Source: Oscillospiraceae bacterium (GTDB taxonomy: Bacteria > Bacillota > Clostridia > Oscillospirales > Acutalibacteraceae). Taken from it: a stretch of DNA of 64,000 bases. The notes beneath the pieces are model-generated. The model saw nothing but the letters and a program-made list of their open reading frames with translations, did no database searches and was not told the origin of the DNA. Positions 34,683 through 44,826 of the stretch are shown one piece after another. Made by a program: the position numbers and the translations under genes. Each line of letters starts with the position of its first letter. The stretch's first letter is position 1. The stretch lies in contig SVPP01000005.1 of the NCBI GenBank assembly GCA_015065765.1, forward strand, positions 62,001-126,000. The letters run 5' to 3'.

Positions 34683-37600
34683 ATGAATCGTTATTGTAAA
34701 TCGTTGCTTTCTTTATTTATGTCGGCTTTGTTACTTTTTTCAGTATGCACACCGGCATTGGCATCTTCTGCTCCTGAGATGCCGGAATTTAATGTATATA
34801 CACTTGTTCCTGACGGTGAAGTGTCTGAATCAGGCTATCAGGCACAGAAAATTGTTGATGAAAACGGAGAGGAAGTTGTTATTGAATCGACATCTTCAAC
34901 GAAAAAACCTGTTTCCAATAAATTGTCTTCAATCCCCGAAAAATATTCATCAAAAGATCTGGGATATTGTACAGATGTGAGAAATCAGGGTGGCACAAAT
35001 TCCTGTTGGGTGTTTTCTGCGGTAGCTTCTGCAGAAACGAATATTTTAAGAAAGTCTCTTGCGAAAAAAGGCGATGATATTACTGATTTGTCTGAAGCGC
35101 ATCTCGTGTGGTTTGCTCATAAAAGTCTTACTACTGATATAGATGATCCGACATTCGGTGACGGTACAAATGTGTCAGGTCCCTATTCTGCAGGCGGTGA
35201 CTGGCATCGTTCAACCTATACTCTTGCACGTGGTGCAGGCTTTGCTCTTGAAAAAGATTATCCGTTTTATCCCTACAGTACATCTTATATGGGCGATTAT
35301 GATGAATCCAAAAGATATGACAGCAAAGTAACTCTTAATGAAGCGTTCCTTATCCCCAGTGAAAATACCGATGAAATAAAAACTGCTATTATGGAATATG
35401 GCTCTGTTTCTGTTGCAGGTCTAATTGTAACGGAATATTTAAACGGTGCTGCATATTATCAGAATAAATATGTGGGTACAAACCATCAGATGATAATTGT
35501 CGGTTGGGATGACAATTATTCAGTGGACAATTTCAGATCAGAGTGTAAACCTTCTGCACCGGGTGCATGGCTTATAAAAAACAGTTATGATACTACATGG
35601 GGAGATAACGGATATTTCTGGATTTCCTATGAAGAACCATCGCTTACTGATTTCTTTGTACATGACGTAGTGCTGACAAATGAAGAAGAAACAATATACC
35701 AATATGACGGATATGGCTATAATTCTATGCTGTCCGTACAAGGATATTACGATGGTGCTGTTGCTAATGTTTTTACCGCTGAGAAGAACGAGGCAATTGA
35801 TTCGGTTGCTTTTTATACAGCTCAGGAAAATGTGACATATGAGATTTCTGTTTATAAAAATGTAACTAAAGGTGCAGATAATCCTTATGAAGGCGGCAAT
35901 AAATCTTCTGTGATAACGGAAGGTGTTGCACAACATACAGGCTACCATAAAATAAAGCTAGACAGCACCATTCCTGTGAGTAAGGGAGAAACATTTTCGG
36001 TGATTGTCAGAATGGCAGTCCCCGAAGGTGATGGTAATCGTATCATTATTCCTGTTGAGGGCAGAGAAGAAACACACGATGGTTACTATTCTCGTTATTA
36101 TTCGAGTGAATCCGGACAGAGCTTTTTCACTCTTGGTGATCTTGCATGGAGCGAGCCTGTTCTTACAAATCAGGATGGCAGCACGACCAATCTGAACAAT
36201 GTTTGCGTAAAAGCCTTCACTGTTCCCGACAATTCCCTTGAAATCAGAACTGCAGAAGAATTCAATGCTTTTGCTGAAGATGTTGCAAACGGAAAGTCTT
36301 TTGAGGGCAGAAACGTTAACCTTATGAATGATATTGATTTTGCCGGTGGGGAAATAATCCCTGTAGGTACAGAGAATAATCCCTTCAAAGGGTTTTTCAA
36401 GGGTAACGGATATGTTCTCAGAAATGGTGTAATTGATTCGGATTTAGATTACATCGGTGTTTTCTCGTTACTTACTGAAAACGCGGACATCAGAAAATTA
36501 GGAGTAGAAAATATTTCCGTTAATGGTATTTACGGTGTAGGTGCTCTTTGCGGTATTAATGAGGGTACAATTCAGTATTGTTATTCAACCGGTACTGTTT
36601 CAGGTGAGGAATCTGTAGGCGGACTAGTTGGTATAAATGCAGGCAAAGTATCTCACTCTTATTCAATCTGTGATGTTGCAGGCGAGTATGATGCAGGATC
36701 ATTTATCGGTGAAAATGACAATGGAGAAGTAATAAACAGTTATGTAATAACATCATCACTTGATCCGATACATAATGATTACAGTGATGGTATTACATCA
36801 TTGGACGGCAAATATTTCTCAAATGGTCTTGCGGCCTTTTATCTTGATGAAGGTAAAAGCACATCGAGAGCAAAGGTGTGGACAAAACGCGACGGTGTTA
36901 CGACATTCCTGAAATCTGACGATGAAATTATCTATCAGGTGGAGCTTTATGATAAAGTGAATATTTCCAGTCTCTATCTTTATGTAAATGCAAATGATAA
37001 TCTTAAAGAACTTGCTGAAGCAGAAAAGGAAGGTATGGTTGCTACAATTTATGCCGATCCACAACATAAAGTTCCTTACACGTCAAAACCAAAAGCGAAT
37101 GTAATGCTTTATGTTGTGTGGAGTGTAGATCACATCTGTGCTGATTTCCTTGAGTTTGTTCCCGGCGTTGAAGCAACTTGTTACACGGATGGAAATGTTC
37201 CTTATTACGAGTGTTCCTGCGGTAAATTATATACAGATGAAAATGCAGAAAATCCTACAACAGAAATGGATGTTATGATTTTTGCTTACTGGCATCCGAT
37301 TGAAAGCCTTATAAAAACAGAAAGAGTTGAACCGACTCACACAGAAGAAGGTAACATTGAATATTACACCTGCACTCTTTGTGGAGATTCATTTTTAGAA
37401 GAATCGTGTGTAAATGAAGTTGACTCGGTTGCTATTCCTGCTCTGGGACATGAGCATGGTGATTGGATAACAGAAAAAGAAGCTGCTTGTGATACGGATG
37501 GTCTTATGGTGAAAATCTGTTCCTGCGGTGACAGAATTGAAGAAATAATTCCTGCAACCGGACATACATCAGGTGAAGCGGTGAAAGAAAACAGAAAAGA

Positions 37601-38285
37601 ACCTGATTGTACAAATGACGGTTCATATGATGAAGTAGTTTATTGCTCCGTATGTGGTGAAGAGCTTTCTCGAACAACAACTACAATTCCTGCAAAGGGG
37701 CATGTTTCAGGAAGTGTTATAAAGGAAAATATAATTCAACCTGATTATGAAAACGAAGGTTCGTATGATGAAGTCGTATATTGTTCTGTATGTGGCGAGG
37801 AACTTTCACGATCAGCAAAGACTATTGATGTAGTAAAAGAAGTTTCAATTTCTATTAATATTACAAGCTATCTTTCGGAAACTGACGAAGTTCTTGTTGA
37901 ACTCATAAGAATGGGAGAAGAAGAGCAGGTTTACTCAAAGTCTCTTACAGGTAACAGTACAGAATTTACCTTTGAAAATATACTTTCGGGTGCATACACA
38001 GTGCGAATTTCAAAGAGTAATCATGTAACACGCGAGTATATTATTATAATAGAAAAAGAAATGGATGTACCGGAGTTTAAAATTCATCCGATAGGTGATA
38101 TAAACGGCGACGGTAAAGTGAACTCAATTGACGCGGCAAGAGTCAATGCACATGCAAGAGGTGTAAGTCTTCTTGAAGATTATCTGGTTCTGTGTGCTGA
38201 TGTCAATGGCGACAGAAAAGTAAATTCTGTTGATGCAGCAAGAATCAATGCTCACGCAAGACACATTTCTTTACTCTGGAAATGA
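34683..38285 (+). CDS. Secreted papain-like (C1) protease with GLUG repeats and C-terminal dockerin
   Basis: This 1200-aa protein starts at ATG 34683 behind TTAGGAGGAAATCTT. Signal peptide: MNRYCKSLLSLFMSALLLF up to ALAS. The C1-family domain covers about 70-325: QGGTNSCWVFSA (Cys ~108), NHQMIIVGWDD (His ~268), KNSYDTTWGDNGYFWISYEE (Asn ~300), so all three catalytic residues are present. A lectin-like beta domain follows, then GLUG-type repeats (VGGLVGINAGKVSHSYS and neighbours, about 610-690). Several Cys-rich CSVCGEELS-type repeats (about 820-1050) come next, then a beta module and a type-I-like dockerin (about 1137-1200) with two calcium loops (DINGDGKVNSID; DVNGDRKVNSVD). The dockerin implies delivery to a cohesin scaffold; the module plus dockerin is shared with the 62641 protein. 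Confidence 0.9.
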   Translation: MNRYCKSLLSLFMSALLLFSVCTPALASSAPEMPEFNVYTLVPDGEVSESGYQAQKIVDENGEEVVIESTSSTKKPVSNKLSSIPEKYSSKDLGYCTDVRNQGGTNSCWVFSAVASAETNILRKSLAKKGDDITDLSEAHLVWFAHKSLTTDIDDPTFGDGTNVSGPYSAGGDWHRSTYTLARGAGFALEKDYPFYPYSTSYMGDYDESKRYDSKVTLNEAFLIPSENTDEIKTAIMEYGSVSVAGLIVTEYLNGAAYYQNKYVGTNHQMIIVGWDDNYSVDNFRSECKPSAPGAWLIKNSYDTTWGDNGYFWISYEEPSLTDFFVHDVVLTNEEETIYQYDGYGYNSMLSVQGYYDGAVANVFTAEKNEAIDSVAFYTAQENVTYEISVYKNVTKGADNPYEGGNKSSVITEGVAQHTGYHKIKLDSTIPVSKGETFSVIVRMAVPEGDGNRIIIPVEGREETHDGYYSRYYSSESGQSFFTLGDLAWSEPVLTNQDGSTTNLNNVCVKAFTVPDNSLEIRTAEEFNAFAEDVANGKSFEGRNVNLMNDIDFAGGEIIPVGTENNPFKGFFKGNGYVLRNGVIDSDLDYIGVFSLLTENADIRKLGVENISVNGIYGVGALCGINEGTIQYCYSTGTVSGEESVGGLVGINAGKVSHSYSICDVAGEYDAGSFIGENDNGEVINSYVITSSLDPIHNDYSDGITSLDGKYFSNGLAAFYLDEGKSTSRAKVWTKRDGVTTFLKSDDEIIYQVELYDKVNISSLYLYVNANDNLKELAEAEKEGMVATIYADPQHKVPYTSKPKANVMLYVVWSVDHICADFLEFVPGVEATCYTDGNVPYYECSCGKLYTDENAENPTTEMDVMIFAYWHPIESLIKTERVEPTHTEEGNIEYYTCTLCGDSFLEESCVNEVDSVAIPALGHEHGDWITEKEAACDTDGLMVKICSCGDRIEEIIPATGHTSGEAVKENRKEPDCTNDGSYDEVVYCSVCGEELSRTTTTIPAKGHVSGSVIKENIIQPDYENEGSYDEVVYCSVCGEELSRSAKTIDVVKEVSISINITSYLSETDEVLVELIRMGEEEQVYSKSLTGNSTEFTFENILSGAYTVRISKSNHVTREYIIIIEKEMDVPEFKIHPIGDINGDGKVNSIDAARVNAHARGVSLLEDYLVLCADVNGDRKVNSVDAARINAHARHISLLWK

Positions 38286-38296
38286 AATACATTATT

Positions 38297-38332
38297 AAAG
38301 ACAGAAAGTGTCCCTGCTTTCTGTCTTTTTCA
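38297..38332 (+). terminator. Terminator of the dockerin-protease gene
   Basis: Perfect 12-bp stem AAAGACAGAAAG / CTTTCTGTCTTT with an 8-nt loop, running into a T-tract, 12 nt after the stop codon. Confidence 0.85.
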
Positions 38333-38362
38333 TATATCACGCATTTTAAAATCCTTAAAACG

Positions 38363-38373
38363 CAATATATTGT
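38363..38373. promoter_or_regulatory. CACAATAT-type palindromic site upstream of the 2072-aa protein gene
   Basis: CAATATATTG is a perfect 10-bp palindrome embedded in CGCAATATATTGTG, about 50 bp upstream of the promoter at 38425. It is similar to CACAATATCTTGTG (63670) and CACAATATTGTG (63815). Confidence 0.35.
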
Positions 38374-38424
38374 GTATTTTGCGTAAAAAATGAACAAAAA
38401 TTTAATTATTTTCAGTTTTTATTG

Positions 38425-38453
38425 TTGACAATAATATTTGGTTGTGGTATAGT
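38425..38453 (+). promoter_or_regulatory. Candidate sigma-A promoter of the 2072-aa dockerin protein gene
   Basis: Consensus TTGACA (38425-38430), 17-bp spacer, TATAGT (38448-38453), about 50 bp upstream of the start codon. It is one of the best promoter matches in the window. Confidence 0.75.
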
Positions 38454-38503
38454 TTTAGTGGATTATTATATCTTAGTTTGATTACAAGTGGAGGTATCTA
38501 ACT

Positions 38504-41500
38504 ATGAAAAAAAGCAAAAGAGTCATCAGTTTGCTTCTTTCCGTGTTAATGCTCGTGTCTGTTTTTCAGACCGGACTCGTTGCATTTGCAGCTGACAGCA
38601 CAGGCTATGTGATCAGTGCAGAAGAAGCAAAAAAATTACCTGATGCAGGTGCTGTTGCAACAAGTACACAAGTTGTAAGAGTTGCTTCAGGTCTCTATTC
38701 ATATCAGCCGGGTACAACTATTGTTCCTGCTACACCGTCAGGTATTCCTGCCATGAATGGCGGATATGAAGACAATTCACTTGCAAATGTGGGTAACATA
38801 AATGAAACCCCATCTTATCCTGAAGTTAAAATCACATTTAAGGATCTTCCTTCGGATGTTCCTCAGATTACTTGCGTAAACTCCAAATCATCAGCAAGCA
38901 ATGTTGTTATGAGTGTAGCAGCGTATAACGCTGAGGAAAAGTCTTACACATGGCTTATTGCAAGCGGTACAGCAAACGCGGGTGATACACTCAGATTTAA
39001 AATCACTTACACATACAATGGTAAGCAATATGTAAGCAACGCTTATTCTTATGTTGAAAGTATTGCACAGCCTGCAGGTAACCATGTAACAACTGAATCA
39101 AAGTATGAATCAGGTCTCTTCGGTTGGGGTGCAAACTACTATGCCGGTGTTTCTGCAGCTACACGTGTTCTTGGTATCAATACATACGGTAGTCTTGATT
39201 CTTTCTCAACAAGCAGTTCAGATATGCGTGGTTACTACAACGCAAGTGCTAACTCATTTGTTATGAGGTCTTCAACCGATTACGCTACATACAGTGCAAC
39301 AAGAAGTTCAAGCACAAGAGACGAAGACAACAGGCTTACCTATGCAATCAACGACAGACGTGCATATGCTGATGTCTATGTTGATACAAGTGTTACTGAT
39401 TCTTTCTCTGACCTCAATCTGCGTTTTGCAGTTGCAAAGGTAGAAAAAATCGGTGGCAATGAAACACAGAATCTTAACAATGTCGTTGCTAGAAAAGGTA
39501 ATGTTCAGGCAGATGGAAGCCTTGAAGGTACGGGCGACTATGAACTCGGTACGATTGCGCAGAAAGGTACAATGGCTGTAGCTGACCAGTATGTCACAGC
39601 TTTTACCGGCTCTAACATTATAGACGGTGCAGAGTACACAATCGTCACAAGTATTGATTCATCTTATCAGGGCGCAGCAAATGCTACATATTTCCCTGTC
39701 GGCCTCAGAATTCATACTGTAGACAAAGGTGAACTCCGTGCATTAATCAATGATATCCTCCACAATTATACACCCGAAACACCTCTCACAACTGCAAGTT
39801 ATAAAGGTGTTAATCCCCAGTCATGGTACTATTCAGCAGGTTTCTCAGTTTACGAAACAGCAATGCTTAATGCTCAGACAGTTCTCCAGAACCCCAGAGC
39901 AAGTCAGGCTGATATCAATAGCGCTATAACAAACCTTACAAATGCTTATAATGGTCTTGTTCTTGCTGAAGCAGATTATTCTGCAGCAACAGTAGCTTAT
40001 AATGAGGCTCTTACTTACGAAGAAACAAAAGGTCTCTATACAGACGAAAGCTACGCAAACCTTCAGAAAGCAATTTCTATTTATGATGCTGATACAAATC
40101 CCGAAGGTACAATTCAGCTTGGATTCAGTGTTCTTTTCCAGCCTCAGGTTGACCAGTGGGAAGCAGATATCTACGCAGCAATAGACGCACTTGAATACAG
40201 ACGTGCAGACTATACTGAGCTTGATGAAGTTTATGCAGAAGTACTTGAAGCTGAGAAAAACATAGATAAGTATCTTGATTTCTCAAGTGTTAAGGCTGCA
40301 ATGAACAGCATTGATTGGAATATCAAGATCACAGAGCAGGAAAAGGTTACTGCAATGACAGCCACTCTCAGAGAGGCACTTGATAATCTTAAGTATAGAC
40401 CTGCAGATTATACAGAGGTCAATGATGCGGTTACAAGAGCTCAGAGTTACGCTGCATCAGACTATACAACGGAGTCTTATGCAAATCTCAGAAATCTTCT
40501 CAGAGATATTGATTATACACTTGATGTAAGCAAGCAGGATGTAGTTGATAACTACGTTGTATTGATTAACGAAGCTATTGAAAATCTCGATGAACTTTCT
40601 GCAGATTATTCAGAGCTTAAAGCACTTCTTACATTTGTTGATAATCTTGTAGAAGAATATTATGATCCTGATACATATAAGGCAGCGAAGGATGCTGCTG
40701 CAGCATGTGCAGGTTATGATCAGATCGGTATTACACGTCAGGATGAAATTGATGCTATGACAGCTTCAGTTCAGGCTGCAGTTGATGCTCTTGACATGCA
40801 TGATGCTGACTATTCTTTAATTGAACAATATATTGAGGAATATAGTAAAAAGGATCTCAGTCAGATTACAGCAGATTCTATTAAACAGGTTGATGATGCA
40901 ATAGCAGCTGTTGAATATGGTCTCAAGATAGACAGACAGAATGATGTTAATAACTATGCGCATGCAATCAGAGTCGCTCTTGATTCACTTGCTTATGAAC
41001 CTGCTGATTATACAAACGTAACAATTGCTCTTTCAAGAGCAGAATCGGTTAACAGAGATTATTGGTCAGACGAAAGTCTTGCTAATCTTGATGCTGCGGT
41101 AGAAGCAGTTGTTTACGGCTATGGTGTTAACCTTCAGGATGAAGTTGAGGCAATGGCTGAAAACATTCAAAATGCAATTAATAACCTTAAACCCGGTCCT
41201 GCTGATTATTCCCGTGTAAATACAGCAATCGATAGGTTTGAAGCACTTAACAGTGACCATTATACACCGGGAAGCATTGAGGCAGTAAGAAAAATTATTG
41301 CCGGCATTAACTGGGAACTTACAAAAGAACAGCAGGATGTTGTCAATGGATATGCTTTTGAGATTACTGACGCAATGCTTGACCTTGTCGAAGCAGATGC
41401 AGATTACAAAGAGCTTCTTGAACTTCTTGAAACAGTTCCCAGTGATGAAGTAATGAAAACGCTGTATACAGAAGCTTCAATTGATGACGTAAATGATGTG

Positions 41501-44500
41501 GAAGATTCAATCAACTGGAATCTTAAAGCTAAAGACCAGCATATAGTTGTCGGTTACGTAGAAGCTCTTACAGAAGCACTTGCTAACCTCAAGTATCTGA
41601 CAGGTGACTATTCAGACGTTGATGCAGCAATTGCAGAAGGTCGTGCGATTATCGAAAGAAACGATCCTCCTATCGCACAGGAGAGTATTGATGCTTTTGA
41701 AGAATTCGTAGCATCAATTGACCGTACATATACAATCAAACAGGAAGCCGAAATTGCGGCTCTTGCAGTTCAGATAAGAGCAGCGTATGCTCAGTTCTCA
41801 TATGCTGAAGCAGTTCATAAGGCAACAATTGAGCTTGTAAGTGACAAGTCATTGTCATATACCGGTGATATTGTTACAATTTCTGTTATTGTAGGCACTG
41901 ATTATTATGCAGCAGCTTCTTCAATTCCTGTATTATATGACACAAACTTCTATGAGCTCGTCGGTACTTCAGTGAAGGATGCTTATACATTCAGCGGTTC
42001 TTATGCCGAATCTTCAACGCAGGGCGGTAATATCAACAGCCCCGCAAAGGGTTATCCATCAAGCTATACTGCTGATGACAAGGAACAGTGGAAATATGCA
42101 CTTGTTACTCTTTCACCCGACTCAGACCTCAATGATCAGGCACAGATTCTTAATCCTGCACAGACCGTTGTAACTCTTAAATTCCTTGTAAAGCAGAACT
42201 TTACAGTCGGTAACTATAAGGCGAGAATCTGGGTTGATGAGGCATTTCTCAAGACTGATGAAAACAAGACAGGTAAACTCTATATCGGACGTTATGAAAC
42301 TTCTGATGTAAGCAACAATGTTGTAACTGTTGGTCAGGATATTGACCTTTCAAAGGCTTCAGTTCAGCTTGCTGTTGTGGATCCCAATTCACCTGCAGTA
42401 TTTACTGATCTTAAAGCTGCACTTCTCCAGACACCTCAGTATCAGGAATCATTCTACACTACAGATTCTTATAAGGCATTTACTGATGCTGTAGCAACAG
42501 GTAATGAGGTTGTTACTCATGAAGGTGAATATACAGTTAAAGAACAGCCGATTATTGATGCGGCAACAGCAGCAATTAACAAAGCGTTTGCCGAACTTGA
42601 ACTTCTTCCCGCAACAACGAAACCTCTTGAAGATGCTCTTGCATTGACACCCGAGCATCCTGCAGATTATTACACAGCAGATTCATATGAGGCATATACA
42701 GATGCTGTGGCACAGGGTCAGTCAATTCTTGCTGAAGCAAATCTCACAATTGCTGATGACTTCAGAATCAATGCAGCGGCAAATGCAATTATAAATGCAT
42801 TTAACAATTTGACACTCAGACCTTTCTCATACAAGGTGCAGATGGAAGCAGCTCTTGCAAACACACCCCAATATGATGAAAGCTTCTACACAGAAGATTC
42901 ATATAAGGCATACAATGATGCTTATGATGCTCTCGCAGAATTCAAAAACAGCAATCCTACATTCCTTGATGATGCTGAAGGTATGGACCTTATCTTCAAC
43001 CTCAATCAGGCATTTAAAGCGCTTGATTTCAAAGATGCTGACACAGCACCTCTTGAGGAAGCAATCAATACTCTTCTTGAGTACGATTCAAGCTTCTATA
43101 CAGATGAAACATATGCTGAATATCAGGCTGCAATTGATGCAGGTAAAGATATTCTTGCTGAGGACGATCTCGAGATAACTGATAATGAAAGAATCAATGA
43201 AGCTGCAGATGCTATCTATTCTGCTATCGAACTTCTTGAATTCAAACCTTTCTCATATCAGGAATTAGCTGATGAGGCTCTCGGAACATGGTTCTACGAA
43301 GGTGCAGACGATGAGTATACTCCTGAATCTGTTGATAACTTCTGGAACGCATATATTGAACTTGAAAGTTTCATATACTCAGGCGAAGAGCTTGATATCA
43401 GAGATGATGAAGAAGCTCTCAGACTTATTAATGCGCTCAGAGATGCTCTTGATAACATGAAGTATGTTCCAGCAGACCTGACACTTCTTGAAGAAGCACT
43501 CAGTCTTGAAACTCTTGATGAACAGTATTATGATGAAACAACATATCAGGCTTACAAGGATGCTCTTGCAGCATTAGAGGAATATGGTGAAGATTATTAT
43601 TGGACATTGGCTGAGCAGGATATCGTAGATGCTATTGCACAGGATATTATTGATGCTCATACAGCACTTGAGCTTAAACCATTTACAAAACTTGCTGATC
43701 TCGAAGCTGCAATCGCAGTTGTTCCCGAATATGATTCATCATACTATCAGGATGAAGCATATGCTGAATACGAAGCAGCACGTAAAGTAATCACTGATAT
43801 GATTGCTGATGCTGAAAACCTCACAATCCTTGATGATGAAGCTGCAGTTAAGGCAATCGAAGATTACAATGCAGCACTTGAAGCACTCAAGTCAGCATGG
43901 GCAGATGCAAATTACTCAGATGTAGAAGCTGCAATTGGTGAAGCAAATGCTCTTAACAGAGATATTTACACTAACTTTGAGATTGTTGACGAAGCAATTG
44001 CTAATGTAGTTTACGGACTCAATATCCTTGAACAGGAGACTGTTAACGGTTATGCAGCTGCTATCCGTGAAGCAATCGGAAAGCTTGAAGCTAAATCTGC
44101 TGATTATAAGGTTGTTGAAGATGCAAAAACAGCAGCAGCAGAGAGACTTGCTGAAATGCAGGCAACAGGCGTTGATCTCAAGCAGTCAACAGTGGATGCC
44201 CTCAATGAGGCAATCAATGCAGTTGTTTATGACCTCGATATTACAAAACAGGAAACTGTTAACGGTTATGCTGACGCAATCGTTGAGGCAACTGAAGCAC
44301 TTGATTACGCTTCAACAGTAGTTCTTAAAGATGATTCTGTGGCTTATATCACTGAAGAAGGTTACATCAGAGGTCTCAGTGAAATCTGGTCCGCAGATGA
44401 AATTGCAGGTCAGTTTGATGTATACGGCAAGAATACACATATCGTTGTAACACCCACAGCAAACGGCTACGGTACAGGTACACTTGTTCAGCACTTTGAT

Positions 44501-44722
44501 GGTGAAGAACTTGTCAAGGAATATGTAGTTGTTGTTAACGGTGATGCAAATGGTGATGCGTTCGTTGATGCAATCGACGTAACAATCGTTGCAAACCTTA
44601 TCAACGAGTTTGCAGACCCTGAAACAGAATACATTATGGCAGCTATTGACCTTGAAAACGATGGATGGCTCGATGCAATCGACCTTACAATCGTAATCAA
44701 CATGGCTAACATGGCATACTAA
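38504..44722 (+). CDS. Giant secreted repeat protein with cohesin-like module and C-terminal dockerin
   Basis: This 2072-aa protein starts behind GTGGAGGTATCTAACT. Signal peptide MKKSKRVISLLLSVLMLVSV to VAFAA. Residues about 30-440 are a beta-rich N-terminal region. Then come about nine helical repeats of about 66 residues (about 488-1105), many beginning ADYS or ADYT and containing the pattern YTxESxxNL...QxxVxxY...AIxxL. They resemble FIVAR-type repeats. A cohesin-like beta module (about 1105-1285, TIELVSDKSLSYTGDIVTIS) follows, and about nine more related repeats (about 1295-1945). The end is a dockerin (about 2008-2072) with loops DANGDAFVDAID and DLENDGWLDAID. No catalytic domain is visible. 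Long stalk-like, acidic repeats suggest a surface spacer or adhesin attached through its dockerin. Monocistronic. Confidence 0.87.
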   Translation: MKKSKRVISLLLSVLMLVSVFQTGLVAFAADSTGYVISAEEAKKLPDAGAVATSTQVVRVASGLYSYQPGTTIVPATPSGIPAMNGGYEDNSLANVGNINETPSYPEVKITFKDLPSDVPQITCVNSKSSASNVVMSVAAYNAEEKSYTWLIASGTANAGDTLRFKITYTYNGKQYVSNAYSYVESIAQPAGNHVTTESKYESGLFGWGANYYAGVSAATRVLGINTYGSLDSFSTSSSDMRGYYNASANSFVMRSSTDYATYSATRSSSTRDEDNRLTYAINDRRAYADVYVDTSVTDSFSDLNLRFAVAKVEKIGGNETQNLNNVVARKGNVQADGSLEGTGDYELGTIAQKGTMAVADQYVTAFTGSNIIDGAEYTIVTSIDSSYQGAANATYFPVGLRIHTVDKGELRALINDILHNYTPETPLTTASYKGVNPQSWYYSAGFSVYETAMLNAQTVLQNPRASQADINSAITNLTNAYNGLVLAEADYSAATVAYNEALTYEETKGLYTDESYANLQKAISIYDADTNPEGTIQLGFSVLFQPQVDQWEADIYAAIDALEYRRADYTELDEVYAEVLEAEKNIDKYLDFSSVKAAMNSIDWNIKITEQEKVTAMTATLREALDNLKYRPADYTEVNDAVTRAQSYAASDYTTESYANLRNLLRDIDYTLDVSKQDVVDNYVVLINEAIENLDELSADYSELKALLTFVDNLVEEYYDPDTYKAAKDAAAACAGYDQIGITRQDEIDAMTASVQAAVDALDMHDADYSLIEQYIEEYSKKDLSQITADSIKQVDDAIAAVEYGLKIDRQNDVNNYAHAIRVALDSLAYEPADYTNVTIALSRAESVNRDYWSDESLANLDAAVEAVVYGYGVNLQDEVEAMAENIQNAINNLKPGPADYSRVNTAIDRFEALNSDHYTPGSIEAVRKIIAGINWELTKEQQDVVNGYAFEITDAMLDLVEADADYKELLELLETVPSDEVMKTLYTEASIDDVNDVEDSINWNLKAKDQHIVVGYVEALTEALANLKYLTGDYSDVDAAIAEGRAIIERNDPPIAQESIDAFEEFVASIDRTYTIKQEAEIAALAVQIRAAYAQFSYAEAVHKATIELVSDKSLSYTGDIVTISVIVGTDYYAAASSIPVLYDTNFYELVGTSVKDAYTFSGSYAESSTQGGNINSPAKGYPSSYTADDKEQWKYALVTLSPDSDLNDQAQILNPAQTVVTLKFLVKQNFTVGNYKARIWVDEAFLKTDENKTGKLYIGRYETSDVSNNVVTVGQDIDLSKASVQLAVVDPNSPAVFTDLKAALLQTPQYQESFYTTDSYKAFTDAVATGNEVVTHEGEYTVKEQPIIDAATAAINKAFAELELLPATTKPLEDALALTPEHPADYYTADSYEAYTDAVAQGQSILAEANLTIADDFRINAAANAIINAFNNLTLRPFSYKVQMEAALANTPQYDESFYTEDSYKAYNDAYDALAEFKNSNPTFLDDAEGMDLIFNLNQAFKALDFKDADTAPLEEAINTLLEYDSSFYTDETYAEYQAAIDAGKDILAEDDLEITDNERINEAADAIYSAIELLEFKPFSYQELADEALGTWFYEGADDEYTPESVDNFWNAYIELESFIYSGEELDIRDDEEALRLINALRDALDNMKYVPADLTLLEEALSLETLDEQYYDETTYQAYKDALAALEEYGEDYYWTLAEQDIVDAIAQDIIDAHTALELKPFTKLADLEAAIAVVPEYDSSYYQDEAYAEYEAARKVITDMIADAENLTILDDEAAVKAIEDYNAALEALKSAWADANYSDVEAAIGEANALNRDIYTNFEIVDEAIANVVYGLNILEQETVNGYAAAIREAIGKLEAKSADYKVVEDAKTAAAERLAEMQATGVDLKQSTVDALNEAINAVVYDLDITKQETVNGYADAIVEATEALDYASTVVLKDDSVAYITEEGYIRGLSEIWSADEIAGQFDVYGKNTHIVVTPTANGYGTGTLVQHFDGEELVKEYVVVVNGDANGDAFVDAIDVTIVANLINEFADPETEYIMAAIDLENDGWLDAIDLTIVINMANMAY

Positions 44723-44731
44723 AAAAACAAA

Positions 44732-44765
44732 ATCGCCGCAGTGAAAACTGCGGCGATAATTTTTA
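44732..44765 (+). terminator. Terminator of the 2072-aa protein gene
   Basis: Perfect 10-bp stem ATCGCCGCAG / CTGCGGCGAT followed by AATTTTTACC, 9 nt after the stop. Confidence 0.85.
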
Positions 44766-44767
44766 CC

Positions 44768-44807
44768 GATAAAAATACCGTCTGACAAATCACTGTCTGT
44801 CAGACGG
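44768..44807 (-). terminator. Terminator of the AGCS symporter gene
   Basis: Perfect 10-bp stem CCGTCTGACA / TGTCAGACGG; on the minus strand it is followed by TATTTTTAT. It lies 20 nt after the symporter stop codon. Confidence 0.8.
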
Positions 44808-44826
44808 CAAATTTTATTTTATTGAC

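Noticed and set aside
38504-44722. CRISPR-like or minisatellite array in the repeat protein
   Set aside because: The repetition is at protein level with diverged codons; DNA repeats are neither short nor regularly spaced by unique spacers.
44312-44788. Minus-strand open frame antisense to the dockerin of the 2072-aa protein
   Set aside because: It is a shadow of the repeat-rich coding strand and crosses the terminator of that gene.
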